Source: Deltaproteobacteria bacterium Ga0077550 (GTDB lineage Bacteria; Myxococcota_A; Polyangia; Nannocystales; Nannocystaceae). Taken from it: DNA of 64,000 nucleotides. Each line of letters starts with the position of its first letter. The first letter of the stretch is position 1. Under the pieces are notes generated by a model, which had not been told where the DNA came from, ran no database searches, and worked only from the letters and a program-made list of their open reading frames with translations. Shown here one piece after another: positions 1 through 7,959 of this stretch. The stretch spans positions 1 through 64,000 of the forward strand of contig LNFB01000248.1 of the NCBI GenBank assembly GCA_001464385.1. Direction: 5' to 3'. A program made the position numbers and the translations under genes.

Positions 1-231
1 GACGACTTGATCGGGCCGGGCCGCGATCAGCTGGTGCCCCGGTGGCAGCCGGCGGGGACCGGCGCGATGCCGGAGGGCCAGCGCCGCAAGGTGCCCAAGC
101 GGGGCACGGCCCTGACCCAGCACACGGGCCTGCCGCCGGCCCCGTTGGGCACGCGGCCCGCCGACCGGGCCGCCGAGGGCAGGGGCCCGGCCGCGGCCCG
201 ATCGCGCCGCCGTCGACCCGGCTCGCCTTGA
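1..231 (+). CDS. 3' end of an unidentified gene cut by the left edge
   Basis: An open frame enters from the left edge and ends at TGA 229-231. Roughly 93 percent of its third codon positions are G or C, with lower values at the first and second positions, which is the usual coding signature in this genome. The last 75 residues are rich in Pro, Gly, Arg and Ala, like a disordered C-terminal tail, and match no family I recognise. The stop codon overlaps the -35 hexamer of the next gene. It could also be chance open frame in GC-rich DNA. Confidence 0.4.
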   Translation, partial: DDLIGPGRDQLVPRWQPAGTGAMPEGQRRKVPKRGTALTQHTGLPPAPLGTRPADRAAEGRGPAAARSRRRRPGSP

Positions 232-256
232 CGACCCGGGGACCCGGCCGTATATA
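228..256 (+). promoter_or_regulatory. Sigma-70 promoter of the tetR-type gene
   Basis: TTGACG at 228-233 and TATATA at 251-256 are separated by exactly 17 bp, a near-consensus housekeeping promoter. The start should fall near 263, giving a leader of about 29 nt before the ATG at 292. The TATATA is one of the most AT-rich spots in the window. Confidence 0.62.
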
Positions 257-277
257 GTTGACCAGTCAGTCAACTAT
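254..277. promoter_or_regulatory. TetR-type operator O1
   Basis: Perfect inverted repeat: arms TAGTTGAC (255-262) and GTCAACTA (269-276) around a 6-bp spacer, extended by one more A/T pair. It overlaps the -10 element and predicted transcription start of the following TetR gene, the classic place for autorepression. It shares the core GACCAGTCA with the site at 949-967. Confidence 0.68.
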
Positions 278-291
278 GACTCCGAGGGCCC

Positions 292-924
292 ATGGGACGG
301 TGTAGCGACGCGCGGGGACGCCTCGTCGCGACGGCCGTCGCGCTGTTCCGCGAGCGGGGCTACACGGCCGTGTCCGTCGCGGACATCTGCGACGCCGCGG
401 GCCTGAAGAAGGGCAGCTTCTACCATTTCTACGCGTCGAAGCTCGACCTCGCCCTCGACGCGATCGACGAATACGCCAAGGGTTACGCGGCGCTCGCCCA
501 GGTCGGCGCCCGCGAGGGCGTGAGCGCGACGACGCAGCTCCGGATGATGATCGGGGCCCTCAAGAGCTCTGTGACCCAGCGCTGCGCCGAGGACGGCTGC
601 GCCCGCGGCTGCCCCATCGGCAACCTCGCGATGGAGATGGCCGATCGCGAGGAGGCCATCCGTCGAAAGATCGCCGCGGTGTTCGACCAACTCCGGGGGG
701 CGCTCGAGGCCATCGTCGCCCGGGGCGTCGCCTCCGGCGAGCTGCCCGCGGTCGACCCCCGCCGCGCCGCCGAGACCCTCGTCGCCCAGATCCAGGGGGC
801 GATGGTCCTGACCAAGACCGCCAATGATCCCCAGGTGTTCGACCGCCTCATGACCAGCGCCGTCCAGGCCCTCGCCCCCCACGCCGACCCGGCTGCGCCC
901 GTTGTCGCGGCCAGCACGCCCTAG
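292..924 (+). CDS. TetR/AcrR-family transcriptional repressor
   Basis: One-component repressor of 210 aa, normal length for the family. The N-terminal helix-turn-helix covers about residues 9-55: an FRERGY turn at 19-24 and the recognition segment GSFYHFYASK at 41-50. The remainder is an all-helical ligand-binding and dimerisation domain with a Cys-containing CARGCPIGNL segment at 103-112, reminiscent of TetR proteins that sense reactive or thiol-modifying compounds; that role is inference. GAGG lies about 5 nt before the ATG. A palindrome overlaps its own promoter, and a variant of the same site precedes the downstream ECF sigma gene, so it probably represses itself and that gene. The ligand is unknown. 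Confidence 0.92.
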   Translation: MGRCSDARGRLVATAVALFRERGYTAVSVADICDAAGLKKGSFYHFYASKLDLALDAIDEYAKGYAALAQVGAREGVSATTQLRMMIGALKSSVTQRCAEDGCARGCPIGNLAMEMADREEAIRRKIAAVFDQLRGALEAIVARGVASGELPAVDPRRAAETLVAQIQGAMVLTKTANDPQVFDRLMTSAVQALAPHADPAAPVVAASTP

Positions 925-929
925 GCCCG

Positions 930-937
930 TTTTTTTT
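930..937 (+). other. T8 tract between tetR and the sigma gene
   Basis: Eight consecutive T residues directly after the TetR stop are exceptional in this GC-rich sequence. It could be the U-tract of a terminator, but I see only a 4-5 bp GGCC stem before it. It could equally be an AT-rich upstream promoter element for the sigma gene. Confidence 0.25.
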
Positions 938-948
938 CGTCGTCAGAT

Positions 949-967
949 TAGACGACCAGTCAACTAT
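949..967. promoter_or_regulatory. TetR-type operator O2 in front of the ECF gene
   Basis: TAGACGAC (949-956), two bases, then GTCAACTA (959-966): an imperfect palindrome matching O1 in 6 of 8 left-arm bases and all right-arm bases, with the shared core GACCAGTCA at 954-962. It lies 21 bp before the ATG of the sigma gene, where binding would block transcription. Confidence 0.55.
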
Positions 968-987
968 TCCACCAGGAAGCCACCGCC

Positions 988-1641
988 ATGTCGCACGCCG
1001 AACCCGAGACCTCCGCCGTTGTTCCGACCCCGTCCGAGGGCCGCCTGCACATGCTCATGTCGCGGTACGTCGCCAACCTGCCGGGTGCGTTCGAGCCCCT
1101 GCACGCGGCGCTCGCTCCCCGCATCCGTGCGCGCCTCGGGCGACTGGTCCACGACGCGGCGCTCGTCGAGGATCTCCTGCAGCTGACCTTCCTGCGTGGG
1201 CACCTCGCCCGCGACAGGTTCGAGTCGCTGCCGTCGGCGGCCGACCGCGCGGTCGAGGGCTGGTACCTGTCGATCGCCCGCAACGTCGCGCTGGATCACC
1301 TGCGAGAGAACTACCGCCGGCAGCGTCGGCACGCGGCCGTGTACGCGCGCGGCGATGGGGCGTCGATCGGCGCCCCCGAGTCCGACGAGAGCCCGGAGGA
1401 CGTCGAGATCTCCCGCGAGGAGAGCCGCGAGATCGCGGAGCGCGTCGCCCGTGCGCTCGATCAGCTCCCACCGGGCCAGCGCGAGGTCGTGAAGCTGCAC
1501 AAGCTGCAGGGCATGAGCATGGCCGAGGTCGCCGACACGCTGCGGGTGCGCCAGGGGGCGGTCCGCGTGCGCGCGCATCGGGCCTACAAGGCGCTCTCGG
1601 AGATCCTCGGCGCGCCGTTCATGATGCCGCAGCCGGCGTAG
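988..1641 (+). CDS. ECF-type RNA polymerase sigma factor
   Basis: 217-aa extracytoplasmic-function-like sigma factor. Region 2 covers about residues 40-112, with ALVEDLLQLTFLR at 58-70 for core binding and GWYLSIARNVALDHLRENYRR for the -10 contact. An acidic linker (DESPEDVE) leads to region 4 at 155-206, where LPPGQREVV and the helix-turn-helix EVADTLRVRQGAVRVRAHRA recognise the -35. AGGAAG lies 9 nt upstream of the ATG. No anti-sigma gene is adjacent, unlike most ECF factors; the only visible control is the TetR-type operator in its leader. It therefore appears to be governed transcriptionally by the upstream repressor. Confidence 0.9.
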   Translation: MSHAEPETSAVVPTPSEGRLHMLMSRYVANLPGAFEPLHAALAPRIRARLGRLVHDAALVEDLLQLTFLRGHLARDRFESLPSAADRAVEGWYLSIARNVALDHLRENYRRQRRHAAVYARGDGASIGAPESDESPEDVEISREESREIAERVARALDQLPPGQREVVKLHKLQGMSMAEVADTLRVRQGAVRVRAHRAYKALSEILGAPFMMPQPA

Positions 1642-1655
1642 ACCACCGTCGCAGG

Positions 1656-2723
1656 CTAAGGCCGCGGTCCCTCGGCGAGGCGCTGCACGATGCGCGCGCG
1701 CTCGGTGGCGAGCGGAGTCTCGGGGTAGCGACGCTCGTGCGCGTCGACGAGCCGGCGGGCCTCGTCGAGGTGCCCGCGATCGATCGCCTGCCACGCGGCC
1801 GCGAGCTCCTCGGCGCCGAGCAGCGGCAGTGCGGGATCGTCAGCGTCCGCGGGCGTGTCCGCGGGCGGACGGCGAAGGCCGGGTCGCTGGATCGGTGGTG
1901 CGATCACTTCGGCCGGCCGCTCGGCCGGCGTCGCGATCGCCGGCACGTCGGCGGGGGGAACCTCGGCGGGCGCCGGGGCCTCGGCCGCGGGTGGCGTCGC
2001 GTCGGGCAGGGCCGCTGCGTGGCTCGCCGCCGCCGGCCGCGGTGGCGACGGCTGCATCGCCGCGACCGTGGTGGCCACGATCGCCGCCGTGCCGATCGCC
2101 CAGATCGAGGCCTGCGTGGCGGGCCACCACGCGCCGGTGACCAGCCGCGGCCACAGCAGCAACCAACCCCGGGCGAACGCGGCGCGCGACGGGGGCGCCG
2201 CCGAGTGACGCGCGGGGCCGTCGACGAGCGCCCGCTCGAGCTCGTGCCTCGCCGCGCGCAGCCGCGTCGAGACGGTGTTGGGGTTGAGGCCGAGCTGGGT
2301 GGCAGCCTCGAGCGCGGTGTAGCCGAGGACCTCGCAGCGCTCGAAGGCCTCGTGCTGATCGCGACCGAGTCGATCGGCGAGCTCGCGCAGCAACAGACGC
2401 GCCTCCGGGGCCTGCCACGGGCGATCGACCGGCGCGAGTCCGAGCCACAGGCGCAGCGCATCGAGCTTGCGACGCTGACGCAGCGCGGTGCGTCGGTGAC
2501 GGAACGCGACCCGCCGGGCGATCACCAACAACCAGCCGTCGTGACGCTCACCGGTGAAGTCGCGCAGGTGACGGTGGGCGACGACGAAGACGTCCTGCAC
2601 TGCGTCCTCTTCGAGCCACGACGGGACGCCGAGGCGCCGGATCGCGCCGCGCACGAACGCCACGTGCTCGCGGTAGAGCACCGAGAACCGCGGCGAGGGC
2701 AGGGGGGAGGCGAGGGCTTGCAC
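1656..2723 (-). CDS. ECF sigma factor fused to a membrane-anchored tail
   Basis: 355 aa from a GTG start 14 nt after the preceding lipoprotein stop. Sigma region 2 is at about 14-85 (EEDAVQDVFVVAHRHLRDF) and region 4 at 115-168, including LGLNPNTVSTRLRAARHEL. Typical ECF proteins end near here. This one continues with a hydrophobic segment at about 206-223, a Pro/Ala-rich linker at 225-300, and a C-terminal helical unit (EELAAAWQAIDRGHLDEARR) resembling a TPR or outer-membrane-assembly repeat. The arrangement predicts a cytoplasmic sigma domain tethered to the inner membrane with a periplasmic tail, which could act as a built-in anti-sigma or release switch. The frame stays open upstream, but that stretch is antisense-like and overlaps the lipoprotein. 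Confidence 0.82.
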   Translation of the reverse strand: MQALASPLPSPRFSVLYREHVAFVRGAIRRLGVPSWLEEDAVQDVFVVAHRHLRDFTGERHDGWLLVIARRVAFRHRRTALRQRRKLDALRLWLGLAPVDRPWQAPEARLLLRELADRLGRDQHEAFERCEVLGYTALEAATQLGLNPNTVSTRLRAARHELERALVDGPARHSAAPPSRAAFARGWLLLWPRLVTGAWWPATQASIWAIGTAAIVATTVAAMQPSPPRPAAASHAAALPDATPPAAEAPAPAEVPPADVPAIATPAERPAEVIAPPIQRPGLRRPPADTPADADDPALPLLGAEELAAAWQAIDRGHLDEARRLVDAHERRYPETPLATERARIVQRLAEGPRP

Positions 2724-2737
2724 GCGTGGGCTCGGTC

Positions 2738-3982
2738 CTACGGCTCGTAGCGGGCGATGAACGGCCCGACGGTGATCGGCACGCCGGCGTCGTAGACGCT
2801 GGCCTGACCGACGACGACGAGCGTGCCGTCCTCGGCGACCTTTGCGGTGACCCCTGGCGCGTCGGCGTCGAGCGTGTCGCTCCACACCACGCCGTTCGCG
2901 TCGAGCTCGGCGACCCACGCCTGGTAGGTCGTCGGGTCTGCGCCGACCGCGAACAGCTCCCCGCACGGGCCGGCGACCGCGTCGACGACGGTGCCGAAGC
3001 CCGCCGTGGTCGCGCTGCTGTACGCGCGGACAATGGCGCCGTCGTCGGGATCGACGATCTGCAGTCGCGTCGTGATCGGCGTCGCCTCGTCGACGTACGG
3101 ATCCTGCGACACCGCGAGGAGCTGGCCTTCGCCGTCGACGTCGAGCGCTGAGAGCCACTGGCCGGTGAGCGTCAGTTCCTGCGCGGGCGCGGCGAACGAC
3201 CCGCCCGCGAAGCGCAGCAGCGTGGTGTCCTGTCCCGCGCCGCGCCCGATCCACACGTCTCCGTTCGGGGCCTGCACGATGCCGCGGAAGCCCGAGCCCG
3301 TGACCTGGTAGTGGTCGATCTCGACGCCCGCGGCGTCGATGTGGGCGATCCGCGAGAACTGCTCCTCGCCGCTGACCCAGTACATGTGCGCGAGGCTCGA
3401 CCCGTCGGCGAGCACCGCGACGTCGTCGACCAGCGTGTTGAACGGCCCGCCGTTGTCGAACTGCGCGGCGTTCCACACCACACTGCCGTCGGCCTCGACC
3501 ATCTGCAGCCAGTCCGAGGCGCCGACGAAGAAATCCAGCGCGACGACCCGACGGCCACCCGCCGCGTCGTCGAAGTAGCCCACGTGGCCGACGGTGCCTG
3601 GCGCGTCGCCGGAGAAGCTGCGCGCCCCGTCGGGGTCGACCTCGAGCCAGATGTTGTCGCCTTGGATGAACGCGACGGTGACCGAGCCGTCGTCGGAGAT
3701 GACGATGTCCTGGAAGCCCGACAGCGTCGGGCTCGCGGCCGGGCCGCCGAACAGCTCGAAGCTGGTGTGGGTCATCGCCGTCGTCGCGCAGGCGCCCTCG
3801 CCGGTGGTGCTCGTCGCGGAGACCGATCCTGCGCCGTCGTCACCGGCGGTGCTCGAGCCGCCGTCGGTCGCGGTCATCAGCGCGGCGGGGTCGGAGAGAT
3901 CCTCCGTCTGCACGCAGGCGCCGAGGGAGGTGATCGCGGTGAGGCCGAGTCCGGTCCAACGGGGGAGGCGCGTCGTCGTCAT
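2738..3982 (-). CDS. Propeller-like lipoprotein
   Basis: 414 aa starting at ATG 3982. The signal peptide ends in the lipobox LGAC at about residues 19-22, followed by a Ser/Thr/Gly/Asp linker typical of myxobacterial lipoproteins. The rest consists of repeated 40-50 residue units with Asp-Gly turns (DDGSVTVAFIQGDN, ADGSVVWNAAQF, PNGDVWIGRGAG, EDGTLVVVGQAS), the pattern of WD40/SBBP-like beta-propellers. It ends in GPFIARYEP. It is transcribed just ahead of the membrane-anchored sigma factor (14-nt gap), so the two may form a surface-sensing operon; that link is inferred from position only. No enzyme motif is visible. Confidence 0.8.
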   Translation of the reverse strand: MTTTRLPRWTGLGLTAITSLGACVQTEDLSDPAALMTATDGGSSTAGDDGAGSVSATSTTGEGACATTAMTHTSFELFGGPAASPTLSGFQDIVISDDGSVTVAFIQGDNIWLEVDPDGARSFSGDAPGTVGHVGYFDDAAGGRRVVALDFFVGASDWLQMVEADGSVVWNAAQFDNGGPFNTLVDDVAVLADGSSLAHMYWVSGEEQFSRIAHIDAAGVEIDHYQVTGSGFRGIVQAPNGDVWIGRGAGQDTTLLRFAGGSFAAPAQELTLTGQWLSALDVDGEGQLLAVSQDPYVDEATPITTRLQIVDPDDGAIVRAYSSATTAGFGTVVDAVAGPCGELFAVGADPTTYQAWVAELDANGVVWSDTLDADAPGVTAKVAEDGTLVVVGQASVYDAGVPITVGPFIARYEP

Positions 3983-4038
3983 GGTCACCGGCCTAGATCT
4001 CCGGGTCGCGGAGTTTTCGTTGCTGCGATCGAAGCGGC

Positions 4039-4044
4039 TACACT
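4039..4044 (+). promoter_or_regulatory. -10-like element, leaderless pattern
   Basis: TACACT, preceded by GGC, ends 9 nt before the ATG at 4054. No clear -35 is visible. Confidence 0.4.
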
Positions 4045-4053
4045 CCGGTCGCC

Positions 4054-5052
4054 ATGGCGTTCGCACGGCTCGTCGGCTGCGCGCTCGCCCTGGCGCCCGC
4101 CCACGCCCCGGAAGGGTCGATCCGCTGGGACGCACCTGCGCAGTGTCCCACGGCCGAGACCGTCGCCGCGCGCGCACGGGCGCTCGGCGCCCGCGACCGA
4201 CCCGTCGAGGTGCGCATCACCGCGGTCCCGGGTGGGTTCGCGGCCGAGGTCGCGCTCGACGCGGGTCGACGGACGTTGCGCAGCGCTAGCTGCGACGAGC
4301 TCGCGACCGCGGTCGCATTGCTCGTCGCCGCCGGACTCGACGGGCCCGACGCACCCGAGCCCGACGCGCCCGAGCCCGACGCGTCCCCCGGCGCCCCGGA
4401 GGATTCGGGCGCTGCGGTCGTGCCGCCGCCGCTCGAGGGGGCACCCATCGCAGCGACCCCCGAGCCGTCGCGGGATCGCCCGACCCCCGCGCCCGCCCGG
4501 TCGCCGCGGCGACCGAGCCCCGAACGCCCGGCGATCCTCGGCCCGACGCTCGGTGTGTTCGGCACCGCGGGGATCGGTCTGTTGCCGCGCGTCGACGCAG
4601 GCGGCGGCCTCGCGCTCGGATGGACGTGGCGCCGCGTCGGCGTGGAGGTCGGCGGCTGGGCGCTCGCCCCCAACGCGCGTGCCCTGGGCAACGGCGTTCG
4701 CGGCAGCATCCTGCTCGGGGCCGCGGCCGTCGCTGTGTGCGGCCGGATCCGACGCGCGTGGTTCGAGCTGCGGCCGTGCGGATCGTTCGAGGCCGGGGCC
4801 ACGCGCGTGCGCACGACCGGCGCCGAGGTCGAGCCCGGCGCGCGCAACACCTGGCTCGGACTGCGTGGGGCCGTGCGCGCGCTCGCGTGGGTGCACCCCC
4901 GCGTCGCCCCGGTGCTCTCGGTCGGCGCGGTGGTGCCGATGTTCCGCACCGACTATCGCGTCGGGGACGACGTGCTCATCTCCACGGCGCCCGTCGCCTT
5001 CTCGGCGACCCTCGGGATCGAGCTCGCGCTCGGGCGTCAGCCCTCGGAGTAG
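4054..5052 (+). CDS. Secreted or outer-membrane protein of unknown function
   Basis: 332 aa, divergent from the propeller lipoprotein. A short signal peptide (MAFARLVGCALALAPAHA) precedes a domain of about 90 residues that begins with RWDAPAQCPTAETVAAR and has a conserved-looking Cys pair. A Pro/Asp/Ala/Glu linker (about 93-165) contains DAPEP repeats. The C-terminal half (166-332) has alternating polar and hydrophobic strands with many Gly residues (LALGWTWRRVGVEVGGWAL, FSATLGIELALG), consistent with a small outer-membrane beta-barrel. Similar proteins often sit beside ECF genes in myxobacteria. Its 3' end overlaps the convergent gene by 16 bp. No function can be assigned. Confidence 0.75.
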   Translation: MAFARLVGCALALAPAHAPEGSIRWDAPAQCPTAETVAARARALGARDRPVEVRITAVPGGFAAEVALDAGRRTLRSASCDELATAVALLVAAGLDGPDAPEPDAPEPDASPGAPEDSGAAVVPPPLEGAPIAATPEPSRDRPTPAPARSPRRPSPERPAILGPTLGVFGTAGIGLLPRVDAGGGLALGWTWRRVGVEVGGWALAPNARALGNGVRGSILLGAAAVAVCGRIRRAWFELRPCGSFEAGATRVRTTGAEVEPGARNTWLGLRGAVRALAWVHPRVAPVLSVGAVVPMFRTDYRVGDDVLISTAPVAFSATLGIELALGRQPSE

Positions 5053-5759
5053 GTCCAGTCGCGCTTGGCCGCGTTGTCGCAGTTCATCGATCGACTCGTC
5101 GCGCGCTTGGGGCAGCTGCGGGCCTTGCGACCGCCCTTCGCGTAGGCACCGGCGGCGAACTTCGTCGCCCGCAGATCGCCGTGGGCGAAGTGGCACGGGT
5201 TGCCGGCGGCGTCGTAGTACTCGATGACGCAGGTGAAGCCCGCGGCGCGGAGCTTCTCGCCGGTGGCGCGCGTGTCGAGGCCGCAGATCACCGCGTCGAT
5301 CGCCAGCGCTTGGTTGTGCATGCTGTCGTCGGGATCGCCGGTGCGCGCGCCCGAGTTGATCCACATCACCGGCTCGTCGACGGCGGGCGCGGGGAGGCCC
5401 GCGACGATCGATCCGACGCGGCGCAGCACCTCGACGTGCAGGCCGGCGGCCTTGGGTCCGATGCGCAGCGCCTCGCAGCCCTCGCAGCCCTCGATGGGTC
5501 CGGGCAACGATGGGCCGGTCGCGCCGGCGGCCGGCGGTGTGCCGAACTCCCGCTCCCAGCAGCCGACGACGCGCGGCGGCGGTGGCTCGCTCGGCGGCGG
5601 TGGGGGCGTCGGCGCGGCCACGGGCGTCGGCGTCGGTGCGGTCACGGTCGGGGCAGAGGTCGGGGCGGTGGCCGCGGCTTCGGTGCCACACGCCGCGAGC
5701 GCGGCGGTGACGAGCAGCGTTCGCACGCGCATGCGAGGGGTCGGGGAGCGGGGCGTCAA
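5037..5759 (-). CDS. Lipoprotein with M15-like (DD-carboxypeptidase fold) domain
   Basis: 240 aa from TTG 5759, with an in-frame ATG at 5735 as alternative. The signal peptide ends in LAAC, followed by a Thr/Pro/Ala linker with a PPPPP run and then a globular domain. SMHNQALAID has the His-x6-Asp spacing of the first zinc motif of M15/VanY-type peptidases, and PCHFAHGD could supply the third ligand. The usual Gly after the His is Ala, so activity is uncertain. Several Cys residues (CEGCE, VICG, FTCV, NPCH) suggest disulfides and an extracytoplasmic location. A -10-like TACGAT ends 10 nt before the TTG. A role in peptidoglycan trimming is inference. Confidence 0.72.
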   Translation of the reverse strand: MTPRSPTPRMRVRTLLVTAALAACGTEAAATAPTSAPTVTAPTPTPVAAPTPPPPPSEPPPPRVVGCWEREFGTPPAAGATGPSLPGPIEGCEGCEALRIGPKAAGLHVEVLRRVGSIVAGLPAPAVDEPVMWINSGARTGDPDDSMHNQALAIDAVICGLDTRATGEKLRAAGFTCVIEYYDAAGNPCHFAHGDLRATKFAAGAYAKGGRKARSCPKRATSRSMNCDNAAKRDWTYSEG

Positions 5760-5769
5760 CGCGGTCGCG

Positions 5770-5775
5770 ATCGTA
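5770..5775 (-). promoter_or_regulatory. -10-like element, leaderless pattern
   Basis: On the minus strand TACGAT, preceded by GGG, ends 10 nt before the TTG codon at 5759. This favours the TTG over the ATG 24 nt further in. Confidence 0.35.
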
Positions 5776-5822
5776 CCCGGTCGAGCGGCGACGCGCGATC
5801 GGTTCTGGGCGGGGCGACGGGC

Positions 5823-6809
5823 CTACGCCGCCTCCCCGCTGCGCACGCGGTGGTGGAGTCGTCGCTCGAACTCGCCGAGCATCCGCAGCACGCTCGCCGC
5901 GGTCCCCGGGGCCGGTCGCACCGCTCGGGGACCGTCAGCCTCTGGCCGCTGGCACAGCGCGACCGCCGACTCGGTGCAGGCGAGCACGTCGAGCCCGCAC
6001 CGCGTCAGCACGAACTCGAGGGTCGCGGCGGTGAAGTGGAAGTTGTGGGCGTTCTGCAGGTACGACAGCACGTCGCCGCGGTAGCTGGTGCCGATGCTGG
6101 CGACTCCCGGCACCTCGACGAGCAGGATGCCGCCGGGTCGCACGAGCCGCATCGTCTGTTCGATGCTCGCGCGCAGATCGAGGTAGTGCTCGAGCACGTG
6201 CATCAGCAGCACGAGGTCCGCCGGCTCACCCGCCTCGCGCAGGAGATCGTCGGCGGTGCCGTGCACGAGCGCGAGCCCGTGCGCGCGGCCGAGCTCGAGG
6301 TACTCGTCGCCCAGGTCGACGCCGCGCACGCGCTTGCCGATCTCCTGGAACGGCACGAGCAACCCCCCGGCGCCGCACCCGACCTCGTAGACGGTCTCGA
6401 TGCTCGGCAGCAGCTTGGCCAGCAGCGCGACGAGGCCGCGGCCCCGCGCGACCTGGCTCTCGAACAGCGGCGCGGCGTTGCCGGCCCCGGTGTAGAGATC
6501 GCGATAGTCGTCCTGGTAGAAGCGCGCGGTGGAGTCGGCGTCCATGCGCGGATCGGATCGCAGCAGGCCGCACGCCTGGCACAGCACCGTGCGCACGGGC
6601 AGGCCGTAGCGATCGCGGCCGGCGATCTCGAGGTCCGATCCCGCGGGGAGATCGCCGCCTGCGGGCGCGCCGCAGAAACACGGCGCCGACTCGAGCCGAT
6701 AGGTCCCGTCCTCGATCTTCGCGAGCACACGCGCGCGCGCCTGGAGCTGCTGGGGAGTCAGCCGCAGCCATGGGCGGTCCTGGGCGCGGAGCCGAGCGGA
6801 GAGGGCCAT
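5823..6809 (-). CDS. Class I SAM-dependent methyltransferase with N-terminal Cys motif
   Basis: 328 aa. Cys44/Cys46 and Cys77/Cys80 (CFCG, CQACG) form a probable zinc ribbon. The Rossmann methyltransferase domain has motif I EVGCGAGG at 142-149, the acidic residue of strand 2 in GVDLGDEYLELG, and motif IV DLVLLMHVLEH. LVRPGGILLVEVPG follows, then SYLQNAHNFHF near the active site. The zinc-ribbon plus Methyltransf_23-type layout is common in polysaccharide and sugar-modification loci, but no such neighbours are present. The ATG at 6809 was chosen because upstream codons lack coding character and run into the divergent gene. The substrate is unknown. Confidence 0.85.
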   Translation of the reverse strand: MALSARLRAQDRPWLRLTPQQLQARARVLAKIEDGTYRLESAPCFCGAPAGGDLPAGSDLEIAGRDRYGLPVRTVLCQACGLLRSDPRMDADSTARFYQDDYRDLYTGAGNAAPLFESQVARGRGLVALLAKLLPSIETVYEVGCGAGGLLVPFQEIGKRVRGVDLGDEYLELGRAHGLALVHGTADDLLREAGEPADLVLLMHVLEHYLDLRASIEQTMRLVRPGGILLVEVPGVASIGTSYRGDVLSYLQNAHNFHFTAATLEFVLTRCGLDVLACTESAVALCQRPEADGPRAVRPAPGTAASVLRMLGEFERRLHHRVRSGEAA

Positions 6810-6959
6810 GATGCTTGCGTAGCGCGCTGCAGCCGCACCGCCATGGATCGGCCGCGATCGGGCCGCGGTGTCCGCCGTGGATCGGGCGCAGGCGGGCCGA
6901 TCCGGTCCGGGGATCTCGGGATCGACCGCGACCAGGGCCGGCGTGCTAACCCCAGGCCC

Positions 6960-7566
<607 letters not shown>

Positions 7567-7574
<8 letters not shown>

Positions 7575-7938
7575 GGCACCGGCACCCTCGGGGTTCGCCC
7601 GCGCACGCGCGTGGTGGTCGCGGCAGAGCCAGAAGCTCAAGGACCACTTCGCGGAGTACGGCGGCATTGCGATCGCGACCTACTTCGTGATCTTCGCGCT
7701 GACGTGGTCGGGCTTCGCGGTCGCGATCGGTCAGGGCGTGGCGGTGGACGGCGCCGCGACCGACGGCACGACGATCGGCACGGCGTGGCTGGCGACGAAG
7801 GCCACGCAGCCGCTGCGCATCCTCGCGACGTTGGCCATCACCCCGCTGGTCGCGGCCGTCTGGCACCGCATCCGCCCGCCGGCGCCCAAGCCCGCGGCCG
7901 CCCCCGAGCCCGCGCCCGGTCCGGTGACGCCGGATTGA
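7567..7938 (+). CDS. DUF1279 (FAM210-like) membrane protein
   Basis: 123 aa, overlapping udk by 8 bp and so probably co-translated with it. QKLKDHFAEYGGIAIATYFVIF and the C-terminal ATQPLRILATLAITPLV match the pattern of the DUF1279/FAM210 family: a conserved YG motif, a first membrane segment at about 37-57, and a Pro-Leu-Arg-Ile motif leading into a second segment at about 80-100. A Pro/Ala-rich soluble tail follows. Bacterial members have no established biochemical role. Two transmembrane helices predict inner-membrane location. Confidence 0.75.
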
Positions 7939-7959
7939 GCCGGGGACCGTGGAGCTCGA

